Assembly (NCBI GenBank): GCA_963746805.1
Contig: CAVVCQ010000006.1
Coordinates: forward strand, 62,001 to 126,000
Direction: 5' to 3'
From: DATHTC01 sp963746805
GTDB lineage: Bacteria > Actinomycetota > Thermoleophilia > Gaiellales > Gaiellaceae
Length of the DNA stretch: 64,000 nt
Below are positions 16,830-25,831 of this stretch, piece after piece. Position 1 is the first letter of the stretch; every line of letters starts with the position of its first letter. The notes under the pieces were generated by a model that made no database searches, was not told the DNA's origin, and saw only the letters and a list, made by a program, of their open reading frames with translations. The translations under genes and the position numbers were made by a program.

Positions 16830-17180
16830 ATGGCCTCCTACGCCGTCAACGACCGTGCCGTCGCCCACGCGCGGCAGCTCATCCGCGGCCGCCAGTACGT
16901 CCTGCGAAGCGACTGGGGCGACGTCCAGCCGAAGGCCGAGGACGAGAATGCGTTCCTCGAGTCGCACTCCTGGGACGAGTACGCCGAGTGGCACCTCGGC
17001 CTGACCGAGGGAGCCGAGGACGAGACGAAGGCCCGCTACGCCTTCGTCTACGGCGACCTCCGCCGCGTGCACCGCACGGCTCTCATCGCGTGCGTCTACC
17101 GCGCCTCCGAATGGCGGCACAAGGAGATCGAGCTCGCCGCCCACGACCTGCTGCAGCTGCTCGACCGGACGAGCGGCTGA
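16830..17180 (+). CDS. Conserved hypothetical protein, 116 aa
   Basis: Begins MASYAVNDRAVAHARQLI and contains the strikingly conserved core SHSWDEYAEWHLGLTEGA, then KARYAFVYGDLRRVHR and CVYRASEWRHKEIELAAHDL. Proteins of this exact layout occur widely in actinobacteria and other soil bacteria with no assigned function. No signal peptide or membrane helix; many Trp, His and acidic residues. The start is the ATG at 16830, where the conserved part begins. It follows efeU by 52 bp and could be read from the same transcript. Confidence 0.8.
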   Translation: MASYAVNDRAVAHARQLIRGRQYVLRSDWGDVQPKAEDENAFLESHSWDEYAEWHLGLTEGAEDETKARYAFVYGDLRRVHRTALIACVYRASEWRHKEIELAAHDLLQLLDRTSG

Positions 17181-17196
17181 CCCGCGGCAGATGCCC

Positions 17197-17256
17197 GTGT
17201 CAGACACAGAAGAGGGGCTTCTTCTCTCACCGAGGCCGTTCTACCGTGCCTGACAC
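17197..17256. repeat. Pair of GTGTCAGACAC-type short palindromes
   Basis: GTGTCAGACAC at 17197-17207 is a perfect 11-nt palindrome; GTGCCTGACAC at 17246-17256 is its one-sided variant. A small hairpin, AGAAG/CTTCT with a 5-nt loop, lies between them. The same words occur in the dispersed elements at 48.7 and 58.8 kb, so this is probably a third, minimal member of that REP-like family. It fills most of the 159-bp gap between the hypothetical gene and the convergent tfoX-like gene. Confidence 0.55.
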
Positions 17257-17339
17257 GAAGGCAACGGTTCGCACCGAGTGTGTGTCGGCTCTCCGCGCCC
17301 CTGGCTCGGCCACGCGGCTCTCGCCGCGCCGCGGTACGG

Positions 17340-17672
17340 TTACTTCGGCGGCAGTGACCGCGCGTAGGCGACGCCGCGCTCGACCCAGCGCGCGAGCTCG
17401 TCGTCGGCCGCCACGTCTGCCGAGTCCACCCGGAGCCAGCCGGCCATCGTCCGGCCGCGCATCTCCATCGGGAACGCCGGCGTGGACTCGACGAGCGCGT
17501 CCGACTCGGCGGGGTCGACGCGCACGAGCAGGCCGCCCTGGCCGCTCGCGCCGACGGCCATGTTCCCGGCGACGATGAAGCCGAGACCGCCGAACATCTT
17601 CTTCTCCTCGACCGCGGGCACGTCGGCGACGAGGGCGCGCACGCGTTCGGCGAGTGCCTCGTCGTAGGCCAT
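17340..17672 (-). CDS. TfoX N-terminal domain protein
   Basis: A 110-aa single-domain TfoX_N protein: MAYDEALAERVRALV, the family motif EKKMFGGLGFIVAGNMAVG, LLVRVDPAE and a C-terminal WVERGVAYARSLPPK. TfoX in gamma-proteobacteria regulates competence, but stand-alone TfoX_N proteins in actinobacteria have no established role. Stop TAA, start ATG 17672. It lies just downstream of the AI-2E permease gene (11 bp). Confidence 0.85.
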   Translation of the reverse strand: MAYDEALAERVRALVADVPAVEEKKMFGGLGFIVAGNMAVGASGQGGLLVRVDPAESDALVESTPAFPMEMRGRTMAGWLRVDSADVAADDELARWVERGVAYARSLPPK

Positions 17673-17683
17673 CGGCCCGAATG

Positions 17684-18754
17684 CTAGGCGGCGGGCGCGG
17701 CCTTGGCGGCGGCCACGCGCGCCCGCCGCTCCTTCGTCAGCTCCTGCACGAAGATCTGGATCGTCGCCGCGATCGGGACCGCGGTCAGCGCGCCGAGCAC
17801 GCCGAGCAGGGCGCCGAAGAGCGTGACCGAGACGATGATGAAGAAGGCCGACAGATTGACGGCCTTGCCCTGCACCTTCGGCGTGATGATGTTGTTCTCG
17901 AGCTGCTGGTAGACCAGGATCACGACGAGCATGATGATCGCGGCGGTGAGGCCCTCCTCGGCCCACAGGGTCGGCACGAGGATGAAGCCGGCGATCGTGG
18001 CGCCGATGTTCGGGATGAGGTCGAGCAGGCCCGCGATGACGCCGAGCGCGACCGCGTAGCTCGACCCGAGCAGGAACGCCGTGAGGCCCTGCGTCGTGCC
18101 CGCGATCGTGGCGATGACGACGATGCCGATCGCCCAGCGGGAGATCGACTCGGTCACGCGCTCCCAGACGGCGAGCCACCGCTCCTCGTCGTCGGGCATG
18201 AGCACGCTCGCGAGCGAACGCTTGAGGTTGCCGACGTCCGTCAGCAGGAAGAGGCAGATGAAGAGGATCGTGAAGGCGGCAAGGAAGACGCCGAAGAACG
18301 TGCCCGCGATCCCGAGCAGCTCCGAGATCGCGTCCGGGATCGCCTTGGCGATCGCCTCGGCGCCGTTCTGGACGTTGCCGGCGGCGCCGGTGTCGCCGAG
18401 CGAGGAGAGCCCGCCGGCCTCCCGCAGGTCCTCGACGATGGACGGCAGCTGCTGGAGGAAGTCGCGGACGCTGCCGACGAGCGGCGCGAGCAACAGCAGC
18501 GCGAGCACGAACACGGCGATGGCCGTGCCGAGCACGGTCACCGTCGCCGCGAGCCCGCGCGAGAGCGGCGTGTGCGCCATGACGAAGCGAACCGGGTACT
18601 CGAAGACGAGCCCCAGGAAGATGCCGACGAAGACGATGAGGAAGGTGTCGCCGATGGCCCGGAACGCGATCCCCACGCCGACCGCGGCCCCAACGAGCAG
18701 CACCATGCGCATGGGGATGAGGATCTCCGTGCGCAGCTTCTCGCCCGAGCTCAC
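17684..18754 (-). CDS. AI-2E family transporter
   Basis: A 356-aa integral membrane protein with about eight helices. Family hallmarks are FVGIFLGLVFEYPVRF, the central soluble stretch after VGSVRDFLQQLPSIVEDL, and the C-terminal signature LLDLIPNIGATIAG followed by VYQQLENNIITPKVQGKAV. Characterised members export AI-2 or act as Na+/H+ antiporters, so the name says little about substrate. Start GTG 18754. Confidence 0.88.
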   Translation of the reverse strand: MSSGEKLRTEILIPMRMVLLVGAAVGVGIAFRAIGDTFLIVFVGIFLGLVFEYPVRFVMAHTPLSRGLAATVTVLGTAIAVFVLALLLLAPLVGSVRDFLQQLPSIVEDLREAGGLSSLGDTGAAGNVQNGAEAIAKAIPDAISELLGIAGTFFGVFLAAFTILFICLFLLTDVGNLKRSLASVLMPDDEERWLAVWERVTESISRWAIGIVVIATIAGTTQGLTAFLLGSSYAVALGVIAGLLDLIPNIGATIAGFILVPTLWAEEGLTAAIIMLVVILVYQQLENNIITPKVQGKAVNLSAFFIIVSVTLFGALLGVLGALTAVPIAATIQIFVQELTKERRARVAAAKAAPAA

Positions 18755-18806
18755 GCCGAGACTCTAGGGAGCGCGTCCGACGGCATCCCCCGCCCGGGGC
18801 GTTTGC

Positions 18807-19193
18807 TCAGGTGCGCCGCGTTTCGAGGTACTTCCGCAGCCCGAGGAACGGGAGGACGAAGACGGCCAGCAGCGAGGCGAGCCAGACGATCACCGTGGCC
18901 GCGATCCACGTCGTCACGCCGGAGACGGAGAACCCGTCGGACAGGAGATCCGTGACCAGCAGGGACGCGAACGTCGCGATCAGGGCGACCCCGCCGAGCG
19001 CGGACGGGCCGAGCAGGCGGAGCTGGACGGCGAGAAACGGCTGCAGGAGTGCCATGACGACGGTGAAGAGGATCACCGCGACGACGAAGGAGCCCGCGTC
19101 GACCTCCATGTCGTCGAGGATCGCGGCCGCGACGAGCAGGCCGACGGCGTTCCCCGCGAGGGCGATCAGCGTCCGGACGAGCAGGCGGATCAC
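18807..19193 (-). CDS. Phage-holin-like small membrane protein
   Basis: A 128-aa protein of four hydrophobic helices with no soluble domain, starting MIRLLVRTLIALAGNAVGLL and ending LRKYLETRRT. Hydropathy and length match the 'phage holin family' of chromosomal actinobacterial membrane proteins, whose role is unknown. No phage genes are nearby, so a lysis function is not supported. It sits between the AI-2E permease and the Ppx/GppA gene on the same strand. Confidence 0.7.
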   Translation of the reverse strand: MIRLLVRTLIALAGNAVGLLVAAAILDDMEVDAGSFVVAVILFTVVMALLQPFLAVQLRLLGPSALGGVALIATFASLLVTDLLSDGFSVSGVTTWIAATVIVWLASLLAVFVLPFLGLRKYLETRRT

Positions 19194-19202
19194 GGCGCGA
19201 CC

Positions 19203-20720
19203 CTACCGTGGCCACCGGTGCGCTTCGGACGACCCGAAGCGCTCGACGAGGACCCCGTGTCGCAGGCCGCGGTCGCTCACGGTGAGCGACTCGCACGCGA
19301 GCTCGTCGAGAACCGTCCGCACGACGCAGGCGCCGGCGAGGATCACGTCGGCGCGCCCCGGCTGAAGGCCGACGATGCCGCGTCGCTCGTCGGCGCTCCG
19401 CGTGCGATAGAGCTCGAGCTGCCGGTCGACCTCGGCCCGGTCGAGCACCGTCCCGTGGACGACGTCGGGGTCGTAGTCCTCGAGCCCGAGCTTCACGGCG
19501 GCGAGGTTCGTCGCGGCGCCGCCCAGGCCGACGAGAGCCGCGGGGCTCGACCGGTCGTCGAGGACGGCGAAGTCGGCGGCGATCGCGTCGAGCGCGGCGC
19601 GCAGCGTCTCCTCCGAGACGGCTCCGTCCAGCCCGAAGCGCTCGGTGAGGCGCACGGCGCCGACCTCGACACTGACGTGCTCGTCGACGTGCGTGCCGTG
19701 GCCGAAGGTGAACTGCGAGCTGCCGCCCCCGGTGTCGAAGACGACGATCGGCTCCGACGGAAGCTCGAGCGCCGACACCGCCGCGAGGTAGGCGAGGCGG
19801 GCCTCGTCCTCGCCGGAGATCACGTCGATCCGCACGCCGCAGCGCTCCTCCGCCGCCGCGACGAAATCCGCGCCGTTGCTCGCCCGCCGTAGCCCGGCGG
19901 TCCCGACGGCCGCGATCTCCTCGGCTGCCGCTCCGCGCGCCTCCGCCACCATCGCGGCGATCGCCTCGAGCGTGCGCGTCATCGCGGCGTCGTCGAGCCT
20001 GCCCGACTCGTGGACGCCCTCGCCGAGCCGGGTCACCTCGGCGCGGTCGACGAGGGTCCTCCAGGTGCGGTCCGGGCGGCGCTCCGCCAGGTGGAACTTG
20101 ACCGAGTTCGTGCCGACGTCGACGACCGCGTAGCGAGGAGCGCCGAAGCCCACGAGCTCCCTGAGCGCCCGCGGGACGCTCGTGTTCGGCGCGGCGTCGA
20201 GCCCGAGCTCGCGCACGACCGCGAGGAGGCGCTCCGGATCCTCCGACTCGACCGCGACGGTGCGCACGTCCGACCCGCCGGCGCGCAGGTCGGTCACCTC
20301 CGCCATGCACCCGCCGACCGTGACGTGCCGGCGCCGCTTGTGCACCTCGACCGCGCGCAGGTCGTCGCGCGGCCGCACGATCCGGTCGAGGAGCTCGTCG
20401 AGCGTGCCGACCGGCTCCGGGGTCGCGCCCGCGGCCCGCAGCGCGCCGAGCATCGTGCCGACGTCGGTCGCCGAGAGCGGGAACGCCGCCTTGAGCACCG
20501 GGCGCCACTGCTGGAGCCCCTCGTCGCTGACGCGCTCGAGGTGCTTCACGTCCAGGAGGCCGTCGCGGATCTTGACCGAGTCCTCGGCGTCCCGCGCGAC
20601 CACGTAGACCTCGTCGCTCTCGCGCTCGCGCTCGGGCGTCAGGTCGGCGAGACGTCGCGCGGCGGCTTCGGCCGGCTCGCCGACGACGCGCCACTCCCAG
20701 CGGGGGACGATCTCGGGCAT
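19203..20720 (-). CDS. Ppx/GppA exopolyphosphatase with N-terminal CYTH-like domain
   Basis: A 505-aa fusion. Residues 1-170 resemble a CYTH/triphosphate-tunnel domain: strand-like PRWEWRVVG, SVKIRDGLLDVKHLE, VHKRRRHVTVGG, CMAEVTDL, and the closing LGLDAAPNTSVPRAL. Residues 175-505 are a complete Ppx/GppA fold: phosphate-1 motif YAVVDVGTNSVKFHLAE, AVGTAGLRRASNG, SGEDEARLAYLAAVSAL, phosphate-2 VVFDTGGGSSQFTF, ALVGLGGAATNLAAV and CESLTVSDRGLRHGVL. It probably hydrolyses polyphosphate or pppGpp. Linking two phosphoanhydride-binding modules suggests a polyphosphate sensor or enzyme. ATG 20720 is the only good start. Confidence 0.82.
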   Translation of the reverse strand: MPEIVPRWEWRVVGEPAEAAARRLADLTPERERESDEVYVVARDAEDSVKIRDGLLDVKHLERVSDEGLQQWRPVLKAAFPLSATDVGTMLGALRAAGATPEPVGTLDELLDRIVRPRDDLRAVEVHKRRRHVTVGGCMAEVTDLRAGGSDVRTVAVESEDPERLLAVVRELGLDAAPNTSVPRALRELVGFGAPRYAVVDVGTNSVKFHLAERRPDRTWRTLVDRAEVTRLGEGVHESGRLDDAAMTRTLEAIAAMVAEARGAAAEEIAAVGTAGLRRASNGADFVAAAEERCGVRIDVISGEDEARLAYLAAVSALELPSEPIVVFDTGGGSSQFTFGHGTHVDEHVSVEVGAVRLTERFGLDGAVSEETLRAALDAIAADFAVLDDRSSPAALVGLGGAATNLAAVKLGLEDYDPDVVHGTVLDRAEVDRQLELYRTRSADERRGIVGLQPGRADVILAGACVVRTVLDELACESLTVSDRGLRHGVLVERFGSSEAHRWPR

Positions 20721-20737
20721 CGCTCGGGAAGCTTCTA

Positions 20738-21641
20738 TCAGCGACGGCGGGCCGCGCCGACGTAGACCCCGCCGCAGACGATCGCGCCGCCGACGACCGT
20801 CGTGGCGGTGATCGCCTCGTCCAGGAGGACCGCGCCCAGCGCGACCGCGACGACGGGCATGAGGACGAACAGGTACGACGTCGCGGACGCCGTCCAGCGT
20901 TGCACCACGAAGAGCACGAGCAGGAACAGCACGACGGTGGCCGCGACGAGGTACGCGAGCGCGAGTTGCGTGTCGCCCTCGTGCGGCAGCGCGAGGCGGT
21001 CGCCGACCGCCCACGAGACGAGCAGGAGCACGGCCGCGCCGACCGTCATCCCGACGAAGTTCATCGCCACCGGGTGCTGCGGGCCGGCGAGCTTCGAGAC
21101 CACGACCGCCTCGGACGCGCACAGCGCGGCGAGGCCGAGGAGCACGAGCGAGCCCAGGCCGAACCCGTCCCCGCCGGGCTCGGCGAAGATCACGGCCGAG
21201 CCGGCGAGCGCGACCACGGCTCCGGCGAGCGCGCGCCCGCTCAGCCGCTCCATCCCGTGCGCGACCGCGAGGAGCAGCGTCAGCAGCGGGCCGACCGCGA
21301 GCACGACGGCGCCGACCCCTGCCGGCACGTCCCGCAGCGCCCAGTACAGGCACCCGTACGCAGCCCCGACGGAGAGGAGGCCGTACAGCCGCGACGAGCA
21401 CGAGGTCGCGGCCGCGCGGCAGCGACAGGCGCAGCGCCGCGAACAGGATCCCGAAGACGACGGCCGCGAGCGCGAAGCGGAGGCCGGCGCCCCAGAGCGG
21501 GTCGAGCTCGCGGTTGCTGAACCGGATCGCGACGAAGTTCGAGCCGCCGATGGCGACCGCGGCGGCGAACGCGGCGAGCGCGAGGCGGTCGGGTGCGGCC
21601 TCGGCGGGAGCGGCGAGAGCCTCGGCGGCGGGCGCGGACAT
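20738..21641 (-). CDS. EamA/DMT superfamily transporter (one frameshift)
   Basis: A ten-helix EamA-type permease of about 300 aa starting at ATG 21641 (MSAPAAEALAAPAEAAPDRL). The first three helices (NFVAIRFSNRELDPLWGAGL) are in one frame. Near 21390 the frame shifts, and GLLSVGAAYGCLYWALRDVP to the stop at 20738 continues in another frame. Adding one base restores GRDLVLVAALYGLLSVGAAYG. Both EamA repeats are present. Probable small-metabolite exporter, substrate unknown. It precedes the Ppx/GppA gene by 17 bp. Confidence 0.85.
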
Positions 21642-21698
21642 TGGACGAGTATGCGCCGCCGGGCCGCGCGCGGCATCGGGCGAACGCCCCATCCGGCC

Positions 21699-23240
21699 TC
21701 AGTCGAGGAGGTGGTGCTCCATCGCGAACACGGCGGCGGCCGCCCGCGAGGAGACGCCGAGCTTGCGGTACAGGTTCTCCACGTGGCGGCCGACGGTCTT
21801 CGGCGAGACGACCAGGAGCTCGGCCACCTGGCGGTTCGTCTTGCCGCGCGCGACGAGCCGCAGCACCTCCACCTCGCGGTCGGTGAGCCCGGCCGGCCAT
21901 TGCCGCGGGGCCGGTGCGGCTCGGCGGCCGGCGGCGGCGAGCACGCAGGCGACCGCGTCCGCGTCGAGGCCCGGGTCGGTTTCGAGCAACCCGGCAGCCT
22001 CGTCGTCCGCGACCGCGGCCCGGTGCGGCCGGTCCGCCGTGAGCGCGGCGAAGACGTCCGCGGCGGCGAGGATCCTGTCGGCGCGCGACAGCGCGTCGGC
22101 GCCGAGCGAGCGGTGGTACCCGGAGCCGTCGAGCCGCTCGTGGTGTGACGACGGCCGCGGCGAGCAGGCCGGAGAGCGGCCCGCAGCGCACGAGGATCCG
22201 CTCCGTGTAGTAGGCGTGCAGCCGCATCCGCTCGTGCTCCGGCGTCGTGAGCGGGCCGGGCTTGTCCCAGATCCCGTTCTCCACCGCCACCCGGCCGACG
22301 TCGTGGAGGAGCCCGGCGCGCCGCAGCTCGTCGCACGCCTCGTCGCCGAGCCCGGCCTCGCCGCCTGCCGCCCCGGCGAGCCCGGCCACGCGGCGCGAAT
22401 GCCCGCGGAGCCACGGCGACTTGAGGTCCGCGAAGTCCGCGACCGCGGTGAGCACGGCGTCGAGCCGCTCCGGCTCGACGGTCGCGACCGGCTCCGGCTC
22501 GCAGGCGAGCGCGGCCTCCCACTCGTCCTCGCCCGGCGAGGCCGTCGCCGACCCGCGCGACGGCGTCGACGACCGCCGGGTCGTAGGCGCGCCCGCGCCG
22601 CTCCGCCAGCCAGTCGCCCGGGTCCAGCCCCAGCCCGCGCGCCAGGTCGACGTCCCGCGCGACGGACGCGATCCGGACGGGGAGCGGGACCGCGTCGCCC
22701 GCGAGCCCCGCCGGCGACCCCTTCCCGTCCCAGCGCTCGTACGCATGCCCCAGCGCGTGGACGACGGCCGGCTCGAGGCCGGCGCGGGCAGCGAGCATGG
22801 CGGCGACCTCGCAGTGGACGGCCAGGGGATCGCCGCGCAGGTCGGCGAGCCCCCGCGCCACGAGCCGGACGCGGCGAAGCGAGGGCTCGCCGGCGCCGAC
22901 CGAGCGCACGAACCGCCCCACTGCCTCGCGGCCCGAGCCCATGACCACGGGCGCCATCGCAGCGTTGAAGGCGCGGTCGTCGCCCCCGGCCGCCGCGGCG
23001 GTCTCGCTCGCGTCGGCGGTGCAGCCGAGGAAGCGCAGGAGCGAGAACCGGTGCACGGCGCCGATCTCGTCCGCGCTCGCAGCCGAGCTCCTCCGCGAGC
23101 GCGACCGCGAGCACGCACGTCCGCAGCGCGTGGCCCAGCGGCTGGCCCGTGCCCAGGTCGGTGGCGAGCGAGACCGACGCGAGCAGCTCGGCGAGCCGGA
23201 ACTGGCCGACCGGCGCCGATCGTGGCGAAGTGGTGTCCAT
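21699..23240 (-). CDS. HD-GYP phosphohydrolase domain regulator with C-terminal LuxR HTH (three frameshifts)
   Basis: One protein of about 513 aa, read by joining frames at about 23078, 22545 and 22145. The N-terminal half is an HD-like helical region (VHRFSLLRFLGCTADASE; HALGHAYERWDGKGSPAGLA). The middle is HD-GYP-like: AGLLHDVGRVAVENGIWDKP, HHERLDGSGYH and RADRILAAADVFAALTADRP. The last 65 aa are a LuxR HTH: LTDREVEVLRLVARGKTNRQ and VVSPKTVGRHVENLYRKLGV. HD-GYP domains usually cleave c-di-GMP, so direct coupling of nucleotide turnover to DNA binding is plausible but unproved. Start ATG 23240. Confidence 0.8.
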   Translation of the reverse strand: MDTTSPRSAPVGQFRLAELLASVSLATDLGTGQPLGHALRTCVLAVALAEELGCERGRDRRRAPVLAPALPRLHRRRERDRRGGRGRRPRLQRCDGARGHGLGPRGSGAVRALGRRRRALASPRPARGAGARRPARRSPGRPLRGRRHARCPRRPRAGRRPRAGACVRALGREGVAGGARGRRGPAPRPDRVRRAGRRPGARAGAGPGRLAGGAARARLRPGGRRRRRAGRRRPRRARTSGRPRSPASRSRSRPSSRSGSTPCSPRSRTSRTSSRRGSAGIRAAWPGSPGRQAARPGSATRRATSCGAPGSSTTSAGWRWRTGSGTSPARSRRRSTSGCGCTPTTRSGSSCAAGRSPACSPRPSSHHERLDGSGYHRSLGADALSRADRILAAADVFAALTADRPHRAAVADDEAAGLLETDPGLDADAVACVLAAAGRRAAPAPRQWPAGLTDREVEVLRLVARGKTNRQVAELLVVSPKTVGRHVENLYRKLGVSSRAAAAVFAMEHHLLD

Positions 23241-23378
23241 CGCGCCGCGATCAGGATAGGGGGGTTTCCCACACTGTCTGGACCGACCCGAGTCGCGATA
23301 CTCCGCGCCGTCGACCGATGAGTTCGAGGGAGGACGCCCGTCTCAGGGACGGAGCGAACGACGAAGGGGGACGACTGC

Positions 23379-25680
23379 ATGGCTGACCAGACCGGACCGA
23401 CGGACAGGCAACCGCCGAACGACGGCCGAGCGCCGCGCCGCGCACGAGCGCCTGTCCACGGGAGGGCTCGCCCGGTGGATGCGCGCGTGCGCCACGCACC
23501 CGTGGCGCGTCGTCCTCGCCTGGGTCGGGATCATCGCCGTCCTGATCGGGCTCGTCGCGACCGTCGGCGGCGGCCTGAAGGACGAGTTCTCGATCCCGGG
23601 CTCCGACACCCAGAAGGCGACCGACCTGATCGAGTCGGAGTTCGCGGCCGAGCAGGGCGGCGTCCTCAACCTCGTCTTCGCCGCGCCCGAGGGGCAGCGG
23701 CTCGACACGCCCGAGCGCAAGGAGGCGATCGAGGGCGTCATCGCCGAGCTGAAGACGCAGCAGTTCAAGCCGACCGAGGACACGGCGGGCATCGAGAGCG
23801 TCGGCGACCCCTTCAGCGACGCAGACGTTCTCGGACGACGGCCGGATCGCCTACGCCGAGGCGCAGTTCGACCGCGTCATCTACGACACGGACCGCGAGG
23901 CCGTCGTCGCCGTGGAGGACGCGGTGCGCGAGGCGGTCGAGCCCGCAGGCGTCACCGCCGAGTTCAACGGCGACGCCGAGTTCCCGCCGATCGAGCAGGG
24001 CACGCAGGAGCTGCTCGGCCTCCTGATGGCGCTGATCGTGCTGATCATCGTCTTCCGCACGTTCGTGGCGACGATGATCCCGATCGCGCTGGCGCTCACG
24101 GCGCTCGCGACGGCGTTCCTCCTGCTCTTCGTCCTCGCCGGTCTGACCGACATCAACACGATCACGCCGCTGCTCGTGTCGATGATCGGCCTCGGCGTCG
24201 GCATCGACTACTCGCTCTTCATCGTCACCCGCTTCCGGCAGCTGCTCCACGAGGGGTTGTCGTCGGCCGACGCCGCCGCCGAGGCCGGCGCCTCCGCGGG
24301 CAGGGCAACGATCTTCGCCGGGACCACGGTCGCGATCTCGGTCACGGGCCTCGCCTTCTTCGGCCTCGACTTCGTGACGAAGCTCGGGATCGGCTCGGCA
24401 CTCGGCGTCCTCACCACGGTGCTGATCGCGAACTCGCTGCTGATCGCCGTGCTCGCGAAGCTCGGCCACAAGATCGACCGGCTGAAGATCCCGTTCCTCC
24501 GGCCGATCGACGACCGCGAGGAGGCCCGCGAGAAGACGCCGATCGCGCGCTGGGGCCGCTTCGTGACGCGGAACGCGAGGCCGGTGTTCGTCGTCCTGCT
24601 CGTCGTCGGCGTTCTGCTCGCGTCGACGTCGGCGCTCGTCCGGCTCGGCGCGTCCGACCAGGGGACCGCGCCCGACGTGCAGACGGCGCGCCGGGCGTAC
24701 GACCTGCTCGCCGAGGGCTTCGGCGCCGGCTTCAACGGCCCGATCCCGATCGTCGTCGACGTCAACGGCGACGAGCAGGCACCCCAGCGGATCTACGACA
24801 GCGTGCGCAGCCTCCCGGGCGTCGCCTCGGCGGGCGAGCCGCAGTTCAACGACGAGGAGACGGTCGCGATCGTGTTCGTGACGCCGACCTCGGCGCCGCA
24901 GGACGAGGAGACGTCCGACCTCGTCGCACCGCCTGCGGGACGACGTGATCCCGGCGGCCGTCGAGGGCGGCGACGCGGTCGCGTACGTCTCCGGCCTCAC
25001 CGCGGCGTTCGCCGACATCGCCGACCGGATCTACGAGCGCCTGCCGCTCTTCCTCCTCTACGTCATCGGCGTCACGTTCATCGTCCTGGCGATGGCGTTC
25101 CGCTCGATCGTGATCTCGCTGACCGCGGCGGTCACGACGCTCCTGTCCGCCTTCATCGGCTTCGGCGTGCTGACGCTCGTCATCCAGGAGGGGTACCTGC
25201 TCGAGCTGACCGGGCTCGACCGGACGGGGCCGATCGAGACGTTCGTGCCCGCCGATCGCCTTCGCGATCCTCTTCGGGCTCTCGATGGACTACATGGTCT
25301 TCCTCATGAGCCGCATCCGCGAGGAGCACGTGCACGGCCTCTCGACGCGGGAGGCGGTCGAGCACGGGATCGCGGCGATCGGCCGGGTCATCGTGGCCGC
25401 GGCCGTGATCATGGGCACGGTCTTCGCGGCCTTCATCCTCACGAGCGACCGGATCTCGAAGGAGTTCGGGCTCCTGCTCGCGGTCGCGATCCTGACCGAC
25501 GCCCTCGTCGTGCGCATGACGCTCGTCCCCGCGTTCCTCACGCTCATGGGCGAGAAGTCCTGGTACATCCCGCGCTGGCTCGACCGGATCCTGCCGAACA
25601 TCACCATCGAGTCGCCCCACGAGGGCCAGGCGGCCGAGCCGGCTCCGGTGGACCTCACGCCGGAGGCCGCGCGCCGGTAA
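23379..25680 (+). CDS. MMPL/RND-superfamily transporter (four frameshifts)
   Basis: The ATG at 23379 starts MADQTGPTDRQPPND. After a shift at about 23425 it reads LSTGGLARWMRACATHPWRV and the first membrane helix. Further shifts lie at about 23825, 24935 and 25255. Reassembled, it is about 765 aa with two MMPL halves: helix 1, a porter loop, then helices 2-6 (LLMALIVLIIVFRTF, the motif MIGLGVGIDYSLFIVTRF), and a second set ending ILFGLSMDYMVFLMSRIREE to LVPAFLTLMGEKSWYIPRW. The GxxxDY motifs of proton-relay helices are intact. MMPL proteins export lipids or drugs. The 4-in-2.3-kb density of indels argues for sequence errors. Confidence 0.85.
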
Positions 25681-25686
25681 GCCTCT

Positions 25687-25718
25687 CGTGTGCCCCCTGC
25701 GCCTGCAGGGGGCACACG
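25687..25718 (+). terminator. Strong hairpin after the MMPL gene
   Basis: A perfect 14-bp stem, CGTGTGCCCCCTGC with its complement, closes a 4-nt loop (GCCT) seven nt after the MMPL stop codon. No U-tract follows, as is common for terminators in high-GC actinobacteria. Confidence 0.75.
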
Positions 25719-25831
25719 CTCACTCGAACGAGTGCTCTGCGGGCCCGGGGGTTGCCTTCGGTCACCGACCGGCCTAGGTTCGACGGAGCGGAGTCGTCCG
25801 TCCGCTTCCGCCCCCCGCCGCAAGGAGCGTG

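Noticed and set aside
17208..17225. Terminator between the hypothetical and tfoX-like genes
   Set aside because: The AGAAG/CTTCT stem is only 5-6 bp and AT-rich relative to other terminators here; it lies inside the REP-like pair, so I list it only as part of that repeat.
18807..19193. Evidence for a prophage from the holin-like protein
   Set aside because: No other phage gene is near; this family is chromosomal in actinobacteria.
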